Source: Linanthus parryae
Taxonomy: Eukaryota > Streptophyta > Magnoliopsida > Ericales > Polemoniaceae
Reading direction: 5' to 3'
Assembly (NCBI GenBank): GCA_023055425.1
Contig: JALGPY010000001.1
Location: forward strand, 73,774,994 to 73,838,993
Length of the DNA: 64,000 nucleotides
Below are positions 10,993 through 23,660 of the stretch, one piece after another (positions within the stretch are counted from its first letter, which is position 1; each line of letters starts with the position of its first letter). The notes under the pieces were generated by a model. That model saw nothing but the letters and a program-made list of their open reading frames with translations. It did no database searches and had not been told where the DNA came from. Both the position numbers and the translations under genes were made by a program.

Positions 10993-13900
10993 CAGGTCGA
11001 TAGCGCCTAACATGATTTTATGTGCTTATCTGATTTTATTAGTTTTACACCGTTCTGTCAGATTGACCGTAAACTAAACTGATATGCGTTTATGATGCGC
11101 CATGAATTTGATTCATTTGGAGATTCATTATTTTACATATGATGTGAAAATAATGAATTTTCAGGTGTATATTTGATAAACTAATTTTATCAGTTTTAAC
11201 TATTTCTGTCAGTTTGACCGTAAACTGTAATAAAATTAATATGCGTATTTTGATACGTCATGAATATGATTCACGTGGAAATCAGCTAATTTTAAATAGG
11301 ATGTGAAAATTAGTGTTTTTCACGTACATATGATGTACAAATTAATTGGTGACATAAAGCTAGGGTTTTGGCACAATGTAGGGAGAAAATGTGTTTTTGT
11401 CCCACATTGGGGTTTGGCCATGAAGGGAAGGAGAAAAATTTGTTTTTAACCCACATGTGGTTCGGCCTAGAGACCCGTCCCCATCACTTTGGAGCACCGA
11501 CCGATGCCAACCGGCCTTTTCGGTTCGGCCAGCCGACCATTTTGACCGGGCAGGCTGGTCCGACCGGGTGGGCCCGGTTTGGCGGGTCAGCTCGGTTCGG
11601 CTAATTCGACTAGCGCGACCGCTTTGACTATTTTGCCCCAAGTGTCCCAATTTAGTTAATTAAAATTTTAAAAGCGCATTAAATATTGGGTTTAACTGTA
11701 TTATGTGCTTTGTTGCATGGTGGATGGATATGGCCTAGGTTGTGGATGTTTACTTCGTGGTTTGGTTTATGGCCTGCGAAATGATCAAATTAATGTAATA
11801 GTTAATTAAGGTTTACGGCCTGCAAGCTGATCATCTTCTCGACATATGGGGTTTTATTTATTTATTTAGATGCTAGCTAGAATTAGATAATTAGATGATA
11901 GTCAAGAGCATGTAGAAGAATACCAAAGAACCAAGAAGCCACAAAGACGATGGAGGACTTCCACACCTAGGACGCGCAACTATGGTGGAGGCACACGGAG
12001 ATGAGCTTGACACTTTAGGGCACATAGATATTATCATTGGCCTTGTAATATCTTAGTCTTTGGGGCCATTTCCATGCCACATTAATTTATATTTTTGTTG
12101 ATGTTTACTATTTATGTCTTGTTTTATTTGATGTATGGATGATGCATGCAAAACGTAACAAGATAATAATAAATAAGTTTGGTATTTTATTGTGGATTGC
12201 CCTATCCAAGTAAGTAGGTCATGTTGATGGGATCAACCAAACAATTAAGTAACGGCACAAAAATTGTAACACCCCGAAAACGACCATGCCAGAAGCCCGG
12301 GGATGTCACTCTGTACCCGAGATTAAACCCGGATACGAGGAGATTTTATAACAGAAAATCCAAACCAAATCCTTAAAATAAATAATTATAACTTTGAAAC
12401 TTATCTCGCCACAAACATTGGCATTATTCCAATCTAGAGATTATCTAAGTCTATCTGAAGTTCTAAAGTAAATAAATGCGATCTACTAAACTTTTCCTAT
12501 GTATGTCGAGTCGTGCTCCCGTTACTCCAAGCTTCCACCTAAACCTGTGGTGCAGAAATAAAAGAAACACCACAGTTTCCAAAGTCAGCGGAAAATACTC
12601 AGTAAGCAACAACCAAGCATGTAAATAGTTTATGAAGCAGTTTAAAAAACGACACATGAGTTTGAAGAGTAAATAATTCGAGTAAGAGTATAAGTATGAA
12701 ATAAGAATTCACAAATCTTTTCCTTCTATCACTTCACTTGTGGGGAAACATTCCCAAACTCTTTTCACTTTAGTATCTCAATTAGGGAAACATTCCCAAA
12801 CTTCCTTTCTTGTCCAATCGGGACTTTCAACTTTAAAAAATAAAGTTCCAATCTTGGAAATCCATATTTTATCTTGTTGACACGGGGAAGGTTTACCAAT
12901 AACTGGCTACTAGACCATAAGTGTCGACACCCCCCTAAGACTTCTTGCGGCCAAAGAGGTAAGTACTGGAGCGAACTCGAGGCGGTTTCGGCCTAGCAAA
13001 ATAAAATAAAAGGGGTCGACAGACCGTAGTCCACATCGACCAAAGCTCAAAATATTGATCCCCGATAAAACTATTCCACTTTACTTCTTTAAGTCTTATT
13101 ATCATCTCATGTGATAGTTGTGATAGAATCACCTTTGTAAAATCAGTAAACTTTCTCAAATAAACAGTTTACGTAGATATTCAAATTTTGAGACAATAAA
13201 TCACAAAAGCAGTTTAGACACGAAAGAAGGTATGGGCGCTAGGCTTGGCATGTTTACTTACCTTGAATCTCAAGTAAAGCAAATCACTTCCTAGTAATAC
13301 TCGACATATCCTTCGTCAACGAAATTTTTCGCCTACAAATTTAATAATATCCTAATCAACACATTGCACACAAGTCCTATAGGTAAATGAAATAAATTTC
13401 TTACTAATTCTCCCCAACCTTTGCTAAGGTGAACAACCCCTTTTAGAATACAATACGCTTTATAAAGCTAACGTTTATTATTTGTAAAAACATACTAGGA
13501 TATAATTATATAAATATAACTTATAAGATTAGATAAAATATCCCTTTTATTATTTAGGGTAGAGAAGCATATTATTTTATCCCAAAAACACTTTTGATTC
13601 TAATAGTACTTTCTCCCAACCAAACAAGCCTTAGTAGAGAATATAAATTATAAACTAACTAACTTTATTTAAAATAAAATACAAATTTATTAAAAAAAAA
13701 ACTTATTCTAACTCGTTACAAACTTATAAAACTAGATAGGAAGAATATACTTTTATTTTTGCGTAAAGATGAGTAAAAAAAAATAAATGTCTCTTGTGAG
13801 ACTTGAACCCAAGACCTAGTTCTTACCCGTAGAGAGAGAGAAGCGACGGGGTGGAGGTGAGAGGCCGACGGGATGGAGCCGGAGAGAGGCGGACGATGGC

Positions 13901-16345
13901 GGCGCCGGGGAGAGAGAGAGAGAGAGTGATTGAACGGGAGAGAGAGAGATCGAAGGAGAGCTTGAGTTGGTGTGAATTATTAAATAGGCTAGATGGTGAA
14001 GAAATCCGGCGAAGGAAGGAGACCCACCGCGAAGTTTTCGATTTCGAATCGGGACCAAAAATTGGCAAAATCGGTTTAATTTTCTCTAAAGTATTGAGCT
14101 TTGATGAGATCAAATCGTATTGGGATTGAATTGGGATGAAAATCTGGAGTTTTGGTGAAGATTTGAGGCGGTGGTGGTGTTGAATTCGGACATGGAGAGG
14201 GAGAGCTCTCCTGTTCATCGTAGGAATGAGGAAGAAGATGATATGTTTCGAGAAAAGACACTTTCACCGCCACTAGTTTAGGCAAAAGTCAAGTACCACC
14301 CCCAAGTTTAATTAAAAGGCACTATAATAGTTATAAGAAAATACATAAAAGCACCTATGTAGTTTATAACATTAAAATTAACTTTTAAATAATAACTAGT
14401 ACCAGAAGTTATACTAATGTCATATTAACACCCAATACTATTTAAAAATACCCGTTTTAACATATTAACACTTAATATTATCTAAAAATATCCGTTTTTG
14501 AATAACGGGGTGTTTCAAAAATCCCTCAAAGGAAATATTACGTTTTTTCCTTCTCTTATTTTGACACCCTTCATGATCAGTGTTTATTAATTTTGGGCTT
14601 GCCAAAGCAAGGCGATTTTAATTTACCATGGTGTGATGCGGCGACACAAGCAAGTAATTTGCGGTTGTTAAAGTAAGAGGTTAAACGTAACTAAGTAGTT
14701 TCAATTGGATTGATGACTTAGAGGCATGGCAATTGGGATTATCAATGAGATAGATAAATAAGGAGTTATTTGCCCGGTTGGACCAGGAGTTGCATATGGA
14801 TGCAATTGGAATGGGTTCCTACCTAAATAACCAATTCTTGAGTGACGTGCCAAAGCAGGCTCAAGAAGGGGTGATATATGGATCTTGGCCCACTAGAAAG
14901 TATATTATATTTACCGCATTAATGGCGAGGGCTATTAATCCGAGAAAAATAGTGGGAGCTATATTTAATAATTTAGGTCCTTGTTAAATATAGTTCAAAC
15001 GTCACAATATTTTGCATGATCCTTTTGTGTTGAGTACCTGTGGCATTAAACAAACAAACTCGAGTTTATCGCTATGTCCTTGAGAAGGAAAGAGTATATG
15101 GAATCTATTTTATAAATGGTACAAAATGGAGAATTTTTCTCAAATAATAGGAAAAATGTTGTATATCCTAGAATATAAAGTTTCCATCCACCAAATACCA
15201 AGACACACTAAAGCCTAATGTAAGGAACATCAAACAATGGATCTTTGGATGTGACTTGCCTCATGTTAGCTTCCATGAAATATGATCTTTTGAAGCAAGA
15301 TGAGAACATGGAGGTGTATGATATGATCATACATTTAAAGAAGTTCTTTTCAAGAGTCGGCTGTACATGAAAGGTTTGAAGTGTTGCTCCATTTGCGTTT
15401 TACCTTCTATTTCTTAGCACTCGTCATGATCAAGATGTAATAAAGCTCGGGCTTGCCAAAGCAAGGAGACTTCATTCATCAAGATGTGACGCGACGACAC
15501 AAGCTAGTAATGTGTGTTGCTAAAGCAAGAGATCAAACGCAACTAAGCTATTTCAATAAGATTGAAAGCTTAGAAGATGGGAGTTATCTATGAGATAGAT
15601 AAATAATAAGGAGTTATTCTCCCAATTGGACCAAGAATCGCATTGGATGCAATTACATTTTTGTTCAAAGGGAATTTACTCAATATGATTGAGAACCGCT
15701 GAATAAAGTGCTAGCCGAAAGGGTTGTGTAGTGGAAGAGGAACTGCCCAAAGTACATGGAAAGAAAAGGATATTATGAATTACAATTTAAGGTATCTTTG
15801 TTATAAAATTCCGATGCGTCTATCTCATCATCGTAGGTATTTGATACTAGATGAGGATTTCATATTTATAGAAATGTGCAAGGTCTCAAGAGAACAAGAG
15901 AATTGGAGAAGGAAGAGATACACCTACACATGGGGCGATGAAGCAAGGGTTGCTGAATTAGCCGTAGGAAATTATCTCTACGTTTGAATTTATTCATGAA
16001 TTAGACAAGTACGATTATGTCCCTGCTATGAGTAGGAACTTTATCACAATTTCTTGTTTGGAAAAGAAAGGATTTTACTGTTAAAATAATGAAAAAATGT
16101 TGTTCCATTTATTTTAATAAAATGCATTATTGTAATGCTAATTTGTCTAATGGATTGTAGATCCTTGATCATGATAGTTTCATCTATAACATTAAAGATG
16201 TAGCTTTGGCATTGTAATTTAGGCCACGTGAATGAGAACACATTTCTAGACTCCATATGGATGGATTTCTGGACTCATTTGATTATGAATCATATGAGAC
16301 ATGTGAGACTTGTTCATTGGGCAAAGATATGATCTTTTGGACTCA
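10993..16345 (+). pseudogene. Interior of element G (decayed leader, gag, start of pol), split by I
   Basis: The leader (10993-12264) is cut by insertion I and resumes at 14518 with the family text GGGCTTGCCAAAGCAAGGCG. Next come gag pieces (about 14970-15720), a protease-like piece (about 15830-15990) and a GAG-pre-integrase piece (about 16190-16330), which match the order in E and F. The element then stops abruptly at about 16345 and the sequence continues inside the C 3' LTR. The 3' two-thirds of pol and the 3' LTR of G are therefore gone, most simply by a deletion. No usable frame remains. Confidence 0.7.
12265..14517 (-). mobile_element. Insertion I: 2.25-kb candidate solo LTR of a gypsy-type element
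   Basis: Starts TGTAACACCCCG and ends CGGGGTGTTTCA, with an exact 5-bp TSD aaaat at 12260-12264 and 14518-14522. It interrupts the leader of G. The termini resemble those of element H (TGTAATACCCCG on its minus strand) and of known plant chromovirus LTRs of the Tekay/Del type. No internal PBS, PPT or pol motif was seen, so a solo LTR left by LTR-LTR recombination is the best reading. A GA-rich, GC-rich stretch at about 13830-13960 may be its transcription start region. Orientation is inferred from H. Lineage is inference. Confidence 0.6.
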
Positions 16346-16572
16346 TACATAAATATAGTCATCGGACATGATAGGAAGCAAGCTTAGAGATGGTAGTGAT
16401 GCAGAGAGGATTTGTCCCTCATACATAATGGGAGTAAATATCCATGGCCACTCAAGGGTAATGCTTATGAATGTCTGGCCAGACTCAGATAAATCAATAT
16501 ATGATATTGATGTTATCTGTATAGATAAGACTATTCCCTAGATCGAGAAACTATGTATTGGATATAGGGTGT
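16346..16572 (+). repeat. C 3' LTR, first piece
   Basis: Matches the C 5' LTR from about position 4285 onward (TAGTCATC-GGACATGATAGGAAGC). The first 410 bp or so of this LTR are missing because of the junction with G. The LTR is cut at 16572 by element H. Confidence 0.75.
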
Positions 16573-18015
16573 TGAAACAACCCAGGATCTTGGTTCAGGG
16601 TTAAAGAGACAATCGATAACTAAATATGAAGTAATACGCAGACAACACCTATCTCTGAGGGGGTTTCGGCAAGTGGCAGTTTCGTAATTTGAGACAGTTT
16701 CCCAGAAGTTTTTCAGCACTATATAATGGAACGACCAGAGCTTGGTTTTAAGACACACTACACCCAAGGAGAATTCAGAGTACCCTCGGCGAGCACGGAA
16801 GAGAAAATTCGGAATTCAAGATACTCGTTGGATCTCAATTCTCTTTATTTCAGAACTTGTTATTTAATTATGTCATTGAGTAGCTAAATTTTTTGCCTAG
16901 GTTATCGGTGAACCTAGGGTTTTGTATTCAGTATCTAGTTCTATTTTCGACTATGGATTCATGATCTTAAGATCTTAATATCAGTGGTTTTATTCGTTAT
17001 TCTGTCTTTGATTTTACTGTTTATGCATGCTCAGCTTGATCACCCAGAATTGCTACAGACTCGACCCGGTAGGTGAAAATGTCTGGTTAGGGTTAGGAAG
17101 AGAAGACAGAATTTAGCACCTTACCCCGATAGACCGAACAGAAAAGGGGAGATAGGACTAGTCTAAAAATGTTAGACCAATTTTTACTTTTTTTGACCGA
17201 GGCCTTTAGGACATGTTAGAAACCCTAGCAGACTAAGAACGAGACTGCAGATTTAGGTAGCTTAACAGGATCCGAAAATCTGCAGAATTGTGATAACGTG
17301 CAGGAAAAGAAAAGATACTATACACTTGGTACGTGGCACGGATAAGTGACTGTTGCGTGTTTTCATATCGAAAAGAACGAAAAACTGAAGAGAACCTAGG
17401 GGGATCCCGGGACCTGGAACCTTAAACCCTAGATTTACAACACTCAAAATTATACAGAAAACTCTCACAAAAAATATTTAATTTTCAGTTATTTACTTTA
17501 AGTATTTAGTTCCTAATCACAAACTCTCAAGATATTCCTCATATTTTACACTTTGTGAGTTAAATCTGGATACTCGAAAAAACCGTAATAGCCCTCGTGC
17601 GAACGATAACCCTAGTTTAAATACACCCGGTACTACTTGATTCATATACTTGCGACTAGCAGGTACGCTAAAAAGTGCATCAATGGTTTCTTTTAATTTA
17701 ATGGAGTTGACCAAGATAGTGGATAATGCTTGATTATAAATAATGAAGAGATGGATTGCTAGTTGGGGTTAAATGTGAAAGCTAAAAGTTGAGGGGTGGA
17801 AATAAAATTTCCAATTAATAGCTAACACTTAAAAGTTAATTTTCATAAATTATTAAATTCTAAATAATTTCAAATAAATCACTTTAGATACAAATGTCAA
17901 AATTCACTTGTAGAAAACTTCAAGTATGTACCAGATATACAAATAAATTTCAAATAGTATAACTCAAGATTCCAAATTTACAAAACGACCCCAAGTCAAA
18001 ATACGGGGTATTACA
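16573..18015 (-). repeat. H LTR, left copy (3' LTR in minus orientation)
   Basis: 1,443 bp. Its first ~70 bp and its last ~330 bp match the right copy. The middle (about 16645-17680) does not, and it contains a TATATAATGG and several CCTAGGG-like blocks. It is therefore either rearranged or carries a foreign segment in place of the original middle. Confidence 0.6.
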
Positions 18016-19174
18016 TTATATCCCCGTTGAAGCGAAGCTTCGTCCCAGAAGCTTAAAAAAAACTTTTTTGTAAAACTACTAACATACTCCACGAGAATGA
18101 AACTAATGCACATGAGAGTTGTAGGAAAGGCTAATGCATATGCGACACTTATGTCAATGGGAAACACGCTCTCGGTCGGTTACGTCTCTTCTCACTCATA
18201 TCATATTAGGGAATTATATACAATTAGCACAAGTAAAATGACGGCATCAAACTTTGAAAGCTCTAGACCAACATAGAAGTTCTCACGTTTCTAAAGCTAT
18301 TCGAAAATTTTCTAGCATTTTTTTAACTTTTAGACGCAAAATACTTTGATCAAAACTAACACTTCATTTTGATTTTCTCATCCGCATGAAAAATGTTGTC
18401 TTACGTTTACAGGACTAGATAAACCAATCACCTCAAGTGTTCCACGTATACGAAGAGAAAAGAACACTATGTGTTGTCACACAACGTGCCTCTCCTTCAC
18501 AACTCGCATGTGTTTCTAATGTTCCAACTTAGTCTACGCATCAGGTACAACTTATAGTACTGTCGTACTAAGAGTCACGGCAGCGGACTCGTAAACAAAG
18601 TGGTCCATATCACTTGGCATTTGGTAAAGAGACACCCGATCACTTTTCAGAAATCTTTTTTTCTTTTTAAAAAAAAAAAACTTTATTTTCACAACTTTCT
18701 AATTTTGGGTAATGACCATGTCAAATTAACTCAAAATGAAAGAAAATAAAGTATTATCTTAAAAGTTGTCTCTCGTAGGTAAGAAAGGAATGGTATCAGT
18801 GTCTTCTAATTCAAAACGTCGTTACTCTCTCGCCGACGAAATAGCCTAAAAACATAAAGATTCATAGATACGCTTCACACAACTATAGAAAGCATTTCGA
18901 TATACAAAGCATGTCACATATGTATTGCGCGTGTAAATAAGCAACTAAATTTTGTATGAATCACATCTCAAAAGTCAAACACATTTAGTCAACAAGTATG
19001 CTAAAATTAATGATAGCTAAGTACCCCAACTCCCGGCGGCTTGTTTACTTCCTTATTAACAAATTTAGTTATCCTAATCAATTTTAAAATTTAAAAAACG
19101 TGTTACCTTTATTATTCTCTACTATGGAAATCGAAAAGTCACTTTAACCGGAGAACCGATGCTCTAATACCAAC
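18016..19174 (-). other. Interior of element H, no coding capacity
   Basis: 1.16 kb, AT-rich, with a poly-A run near 18670. In minus orientation it opens with TTGGTATTAGAGC (19173-19161), which resembles an initiator-Met primer site with changes. It closes with the tail FWDEASLQRGYN and a GGGGATATAA tract (about 18016-18025). I see no other domain. Confidence 0.55.
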
Positions 19175-22100
19175 TGAGACAACCCGGGGTCTTGGTTCAG
19201 GGTTAAAGAGACAATCGATAACCAAAAGTAGAAATAAGTTTACGAATATTATAATTTAGCTAATAAATAAAACAATCTTTGAGAAGAAAAGTTCACAAGT
19301 ACTATGTGTTTAAAAGCTTTGTGATCTAACTTAAGCTAAACATCTTTGTCTCGATCCACATTCCCATCCCCCACCTTGATTGATGACCTGCGGTTTTAAA
19401 ATAACAAAAGCCGACACAATTTTGAAGAAAATGATCAGTAAAAACTGAGTAAATACACACTACGACATGTAAAGCATTGAGTTGCACACAAGCATAAGTT
19501 GTAATAAATCAAGAGATTTGAAAGAATTATAAGTAATAGAGTTGGGAACAATTTTGAACAATTATAATTAATCGCGTAGCGAGAACTTTCAACTTTAAAA
19601 CATTTATAACCCACAAGTATTCGAGATATTCTTAGACAAGTAAAATATCAACAGTAAACAAGTTATTTTGAACTGATAACGATATTGAGTCATGAGTAGC
19701 CAATATTTTTCAACTCACTCCATTCGATCAGGGCATATCCAGAGCCACAAACAACATAAATAGAGTATTCAAATTTATTTCAACTTCAATTAACTGTTAA
19801 GTTTACCTGAGGCATGTCCAGAGCCATCGGTAGGATTGATGTATACAGAGGGATCACGAAATAATCATAAAGGGTTCCTTCTAGGGTCTATCAAACCGTA
19901 TTTCACCCGAGCGTTAAGGGAGCCCATACGTCAATCCCCGCTTATAATTCATAGCTAAAATGCATTAAGTGTCGACACCCATATACTGTAGTGACCCTTA
20001 CAAGTATAAGTAGCACTCTATAGCTCTACAAACCCCTTGGTCGCAACACCTTGGTACATTTTGGCTCGTCGTCGGCGGATTTGTGAACATTTAAGTTCTA
20101 TCCTATAATATTAAGCATTGCTTCCATGGTCGTAGCCACAAGTAATAGAAGGATCGCTTGGCACCTCCGACCGAAGCCTTAAATAAACACAACTCTGTAC
20201 ATCGTCATAAATATATTAGAAGTGTTTAATTGATTCTCTTTATCGTATTCAATATTTTACAAGTATTTTCCAAGAGTTATCAAAGGAGATCAATAACATA
20301 TTCCAAACAAATTTCGAGTTTAAATCTTGCATTCTCATACTTTTCAATATAAAAAAGCATTCACTTGAAACATCACACATACGCGTAGTTCGATAAGGAA
20401 AGTCCGCACATATGTACTTAACACTGAGATGAAGCATAGCCAAAAGAAAGAAACTAATCCTAGAACTCCAACGACAACCGCTCTCTCCTACGAGGTCGGT
20501 GTCTAGAATCACATATAACGTACACGTTACAATCATTTTACACATTGATTATCCAAATGCAACCCTACATGACCCATAGTCCTATATATAAAAAATGCAA
20601 ATATAATGATGTTCACATGTACAAATAAATCCAACATAACACTTATAACTTCAGAAACTCCATTTTTCTAAAAAATATGAAACTACAATTCTGGACAGAA
20701 ATGTAGCTCTGACTTTGGAGGCATATTAACCATATCGAAACATATCTTAAAATCTTGAAATAAATTTGTGATTAACCTACATGTGTCAATCTTCAGAAGA
20801 GTTAAGAAAATCATGGATATCCATTGTAAAACTCAGGCTACAAAATAAACAAACAATGCTGTACAGAGAAAAATTTTGCATAAGTTTTTAATTTGAAGGA
20901 CAATTACTACTACTTGGAGAATAGGAAAAATGTCCATCTTCTCTACAATGAATACCCTATGTCTTTAGTTTTATCACAAGAAATATTAGGTACCACGAGT
21001 TTCAGGAAATATGAATTTTAACAAAAATGGCAAGACTGGTCCAGAAACAGAGTTTCAGAAAAAATGCAACTTAGAATGAGCTTATCTTCCTAACTAAAAA
21101 GGCTATTAAATTGATTATTTTCTCAAAATGACCCCCTTTTAGTCTAGTTTCAAAATATCAAATATTATAAAATTCTAAAGAAACAATTTTTTTTGGATAA
21201 TCTATGTTTTTCACAAACTTGTCAGATTGTACCAACATGCAAAATTTTCAAAAATCAACAAGAGTGGTTCTTGTGGTACATGCAATTTATGTAGACTTGA
21301 TTTTCACAAAAATAACATATTTTTAAACATGACATAATACTTTTACATAATCTTAACACAATATATCCAAATGTTCTTGAGATTCAAGTGCACCTAACAA
21401 GAAATTTACAAACTGCATGTGGGTTCTAGTTTGAGTTTCTTGAAATAGTCAAAATTTTGAAATCAAACACATGATCTAACAATGGAAATGAAGAATCAAG
21501 CATAAAAATGAAGAAGATTAAGATGAAATTTCATAAATCAATGCTAAACATAGACATGCAAACATGAATTCAAGGCTAGAAGAAATTCTTACCACAAGAT
21601 TCAAAAAGGGGGTAAATGAAAGAGTGAAGTTGGCCTCCAATCCTTGAGTGTAATGGTCTAAGAACTCCCCATCATGATCCTACCAAGCTTTGGCTCAAGT
21701 TTTTCATGCTTTGGAGGCGCGAAAATGAAGTTTTGATGGTGTTTTTGTGAGGTCAACACCCAAAAACGGGAATGGGATTTTAAGAGAGAGAAGAGAGCAT
21801 GTATGGGTGTTCTTGAATAGAAAATTATGAAGAAAATGAGAGTGAAAAAATCTAGGAAGTGATGACTAGTTGAAGTGATGCGAGGATGGAGTGAATAATC
21901 CCACAATAGGAGTTACATACAAATTGGTAGGTTGTAAGTGGAGTTGATGGAGATGGAAGAAGTGTAGTTATGAAATGCATATAAAGGGACATGTAGATAG
22001 GATGATGGTCTCATTTAATTTAGTGGAGTTGATCCAAATAGTGCAGACGACTTAATGATAAATAATTAAGAGATTGATTTCTAGTTGGGGTTAAATGTGA

Positions 22101-22336
22101 AAGCTAAAAGTTGAGGGGTGAAAATAAAATTTCCAATTAATAACTAACACTTAAATGTTAATTTTCAAAAATTTAATATTCCAAATAATTTCAAATAAAT
22201 CACTTTGTATATGAATATCAAAATTCACTTTTATAAAACTTCAAGTATGTACCAAATATACAAATAAGTTTAAGATAGTAAAACTCAAGATTCCAAATTT
22301 AAAAAATAACCCCAAATCAAAGTACGGGGTATTACA
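19175..22336 (-). repeat. H LTR, right copy (5' LTR in minus orientation)
   Basis: 3,162 bp, from TGAGACAACCCGGGG to GGGGTATTACA; more than twice the length of the left copy. No protein-coding region is evident; the short frames in it look random. Confidence 0.6.
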
Positions 22337-22387
22337 GTGTGGAAATTATGTCTCGTGTCCAATCCGGATATAGAGACAAATGGGTGG
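22337..22387 (+). repeat. C 3' LTR, middle piece between H and B
   Basis: 51 bp (…TCTCGTGTCCAATCCGGATA…) matching the C 5' LTR at about 4516-4550. It is bounded by H on the left and by B on the right. Confidence 0.75.
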
Positions 22388-23027
22388 TTTGAACACTGGA
22401 ATCCCTCGGAGAGATCCAAGTGTGCACCTCAAGTAGAGAATAGGAACACAGAGAGATGTAGGGTGTGTAGGGAGAGGGTAAGCACTGGTAACTGCTCGAG
22501 AGAGAGACAGTAGGCTGAGAGAGAGAATAGTTGCTTAGTGTTCCAAGAATTGAGTGATATTCATTGTGGTCTGTGTGTACTCATCAGTTGTGTAATGGAA
22601 AGCTAACGATCCTGTATATAGTGGGGAAGTGACCGTTGAGGGGGTTAATGCACCATAAATGGCGGCTTAATGATAGACCCCCAACGGCACGTTCGACCGT
22701 GTATATAGGAACCGTTACGTATCTGCCCGCAAGTATCGGAGACCGTTATGAGATCAGCCGCATTTATGGGACACGTAAGCCTAGAACCTCTCAGTCAGTT
22801 ACCAGAGGTCGCGCGGGAGCTTGGTTGTCCCCCACGCGCGACGGGACTTACCCTAGCCTCCAAACCACTAAGTCCCTACAGGTCCCGTGTTGGTATGCGA
22901 GGGCCCTATCTCGCAGCCCCCACGTGGATCAGCATAGGTAGTGATCCAGTGTGTATGGAGCACATCTAGGTGTGCTGGATTGCTGCCACGTGGCCTTCAT
23001 CTGCTTGTCTGGAAAGCTGTATCTACA
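22388..23027 (-). repeat. B LTR, left copy (3' LTR)
   Basis: 640 bp, nearly identical along its length to the right copy. It starts TTTGAACACTGGAATCC (the right copy has TGTGAACACAGG) and ends GTATCTACA. A polypurine tract lies just inside it on the minus strand. A frame of about 101 codons is open in both LTR copies but looks incidental. Confidence 0.85.
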
Positions 23028-23042
23028 TTAGCCCCCTTTTGA
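23028..23042 (-). other. Polypurine tract of B
   Basis: On the minus strand the sequence reads CAAAAGGGGGCTAA immediately before TGTAGATAC of the LTR. Element A has the same tract on the plus strand at about 1863-1876. This fixes the element's orientation as minus, opposite to the PMD gene. Confidence 0.75.
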
Positions 23043-23660
23043 GCGAATGTCACGCGCGCGTCCGTTGCTCAGTCGCGCAAAATCAGCCGTGCGTGAGCCC
23101 CACACAGATCCTTTTCTTTTGAACTAGAATCCTCATAGCCCTAGTCATAGCCATGATTTCCAAGGTTTTGGGGAGCGCCGTTTAGCCTCTAATGAAGCGT
23201 GGACACTGTCGAGTTAATCAAACGTCACCCAATTTTGCCTACTTTTGAGGCGAGGATAGTTGATAGGTCGTCAATTTCACCGGATTTCGAAGCTTCGCTG
23301 ACTCAAGAGACTTTAGCAGACGTGACTCTTCATCCTGAAGGTATATTTAAACCCTTTGCTTTCTTCAATTAGAAATTTTTCCATCGTTGTTGCTTCCGAG
23401 TTCGTATCCATCAGGAGAGAGCATCCATAGCAAGAAGCGGAATCCTTCAATAAAGTTTGCGATCAACTTCTGGAGAACTTTTCTAAGGCGATCCAAGCGC
23501 TCACTCATGTACAAGGTATCTTAATTTGAACTCGATTTTGAAATTTTGGTCCATTTCTTTGAAATTGTGGTCAATTTTTGCATATACTCTTCTCCCCCTC
23601 TTTTTTTTCTTTCCTTCTGCATGTCAATGATTCGCAATCTGCTACTTTATGCCCACATAA

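Larger units (their letters stand above)
16573..22336 (-). mobile_element. Element H: non-coding gypsy-type (chromovirus-like) LTR element
   Basis: This has two LTR-like ends and a 1.16-kb interior. Both LTRs start TGA(A/G)ACAACCC and end GGGGTATTACA on the plus strand. A 4-bp direct repeat gtgt flanks it (16569-16572, 22337-22340), and the C 3' LTR text continues cleanly across. In minus orientation the interior starts with a PBS-like TTGGTATTAGAGC next to the 19175 LTR. It ends with a short coding-like tail (FWDEASLQRGYN) and purine tract beside the 18015 LTR. That layout fits a Tekay/Del chromovirus derivative. No gag, protease, RT or integrase was found, so it would need proteins from elsewhere. 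Confidence 0.7.

Noticed and set aside
13823..14218. 131-codon minus-strand frame in insertion I, rich in Ser, Leu and Pro
   Set aside because: It lies within a GA-rich LTR region and has no domain. Simple-sequence composition explains the open frame.
17262..18167. Short minus-strand frames (60-70 codons) in and near the left H LTR as genes
   Set aside because: Apart from the short FWDEASLQRGYN tail, which fits the end of an LTR element interior, they show no domain and are not conserved in the right LTR.
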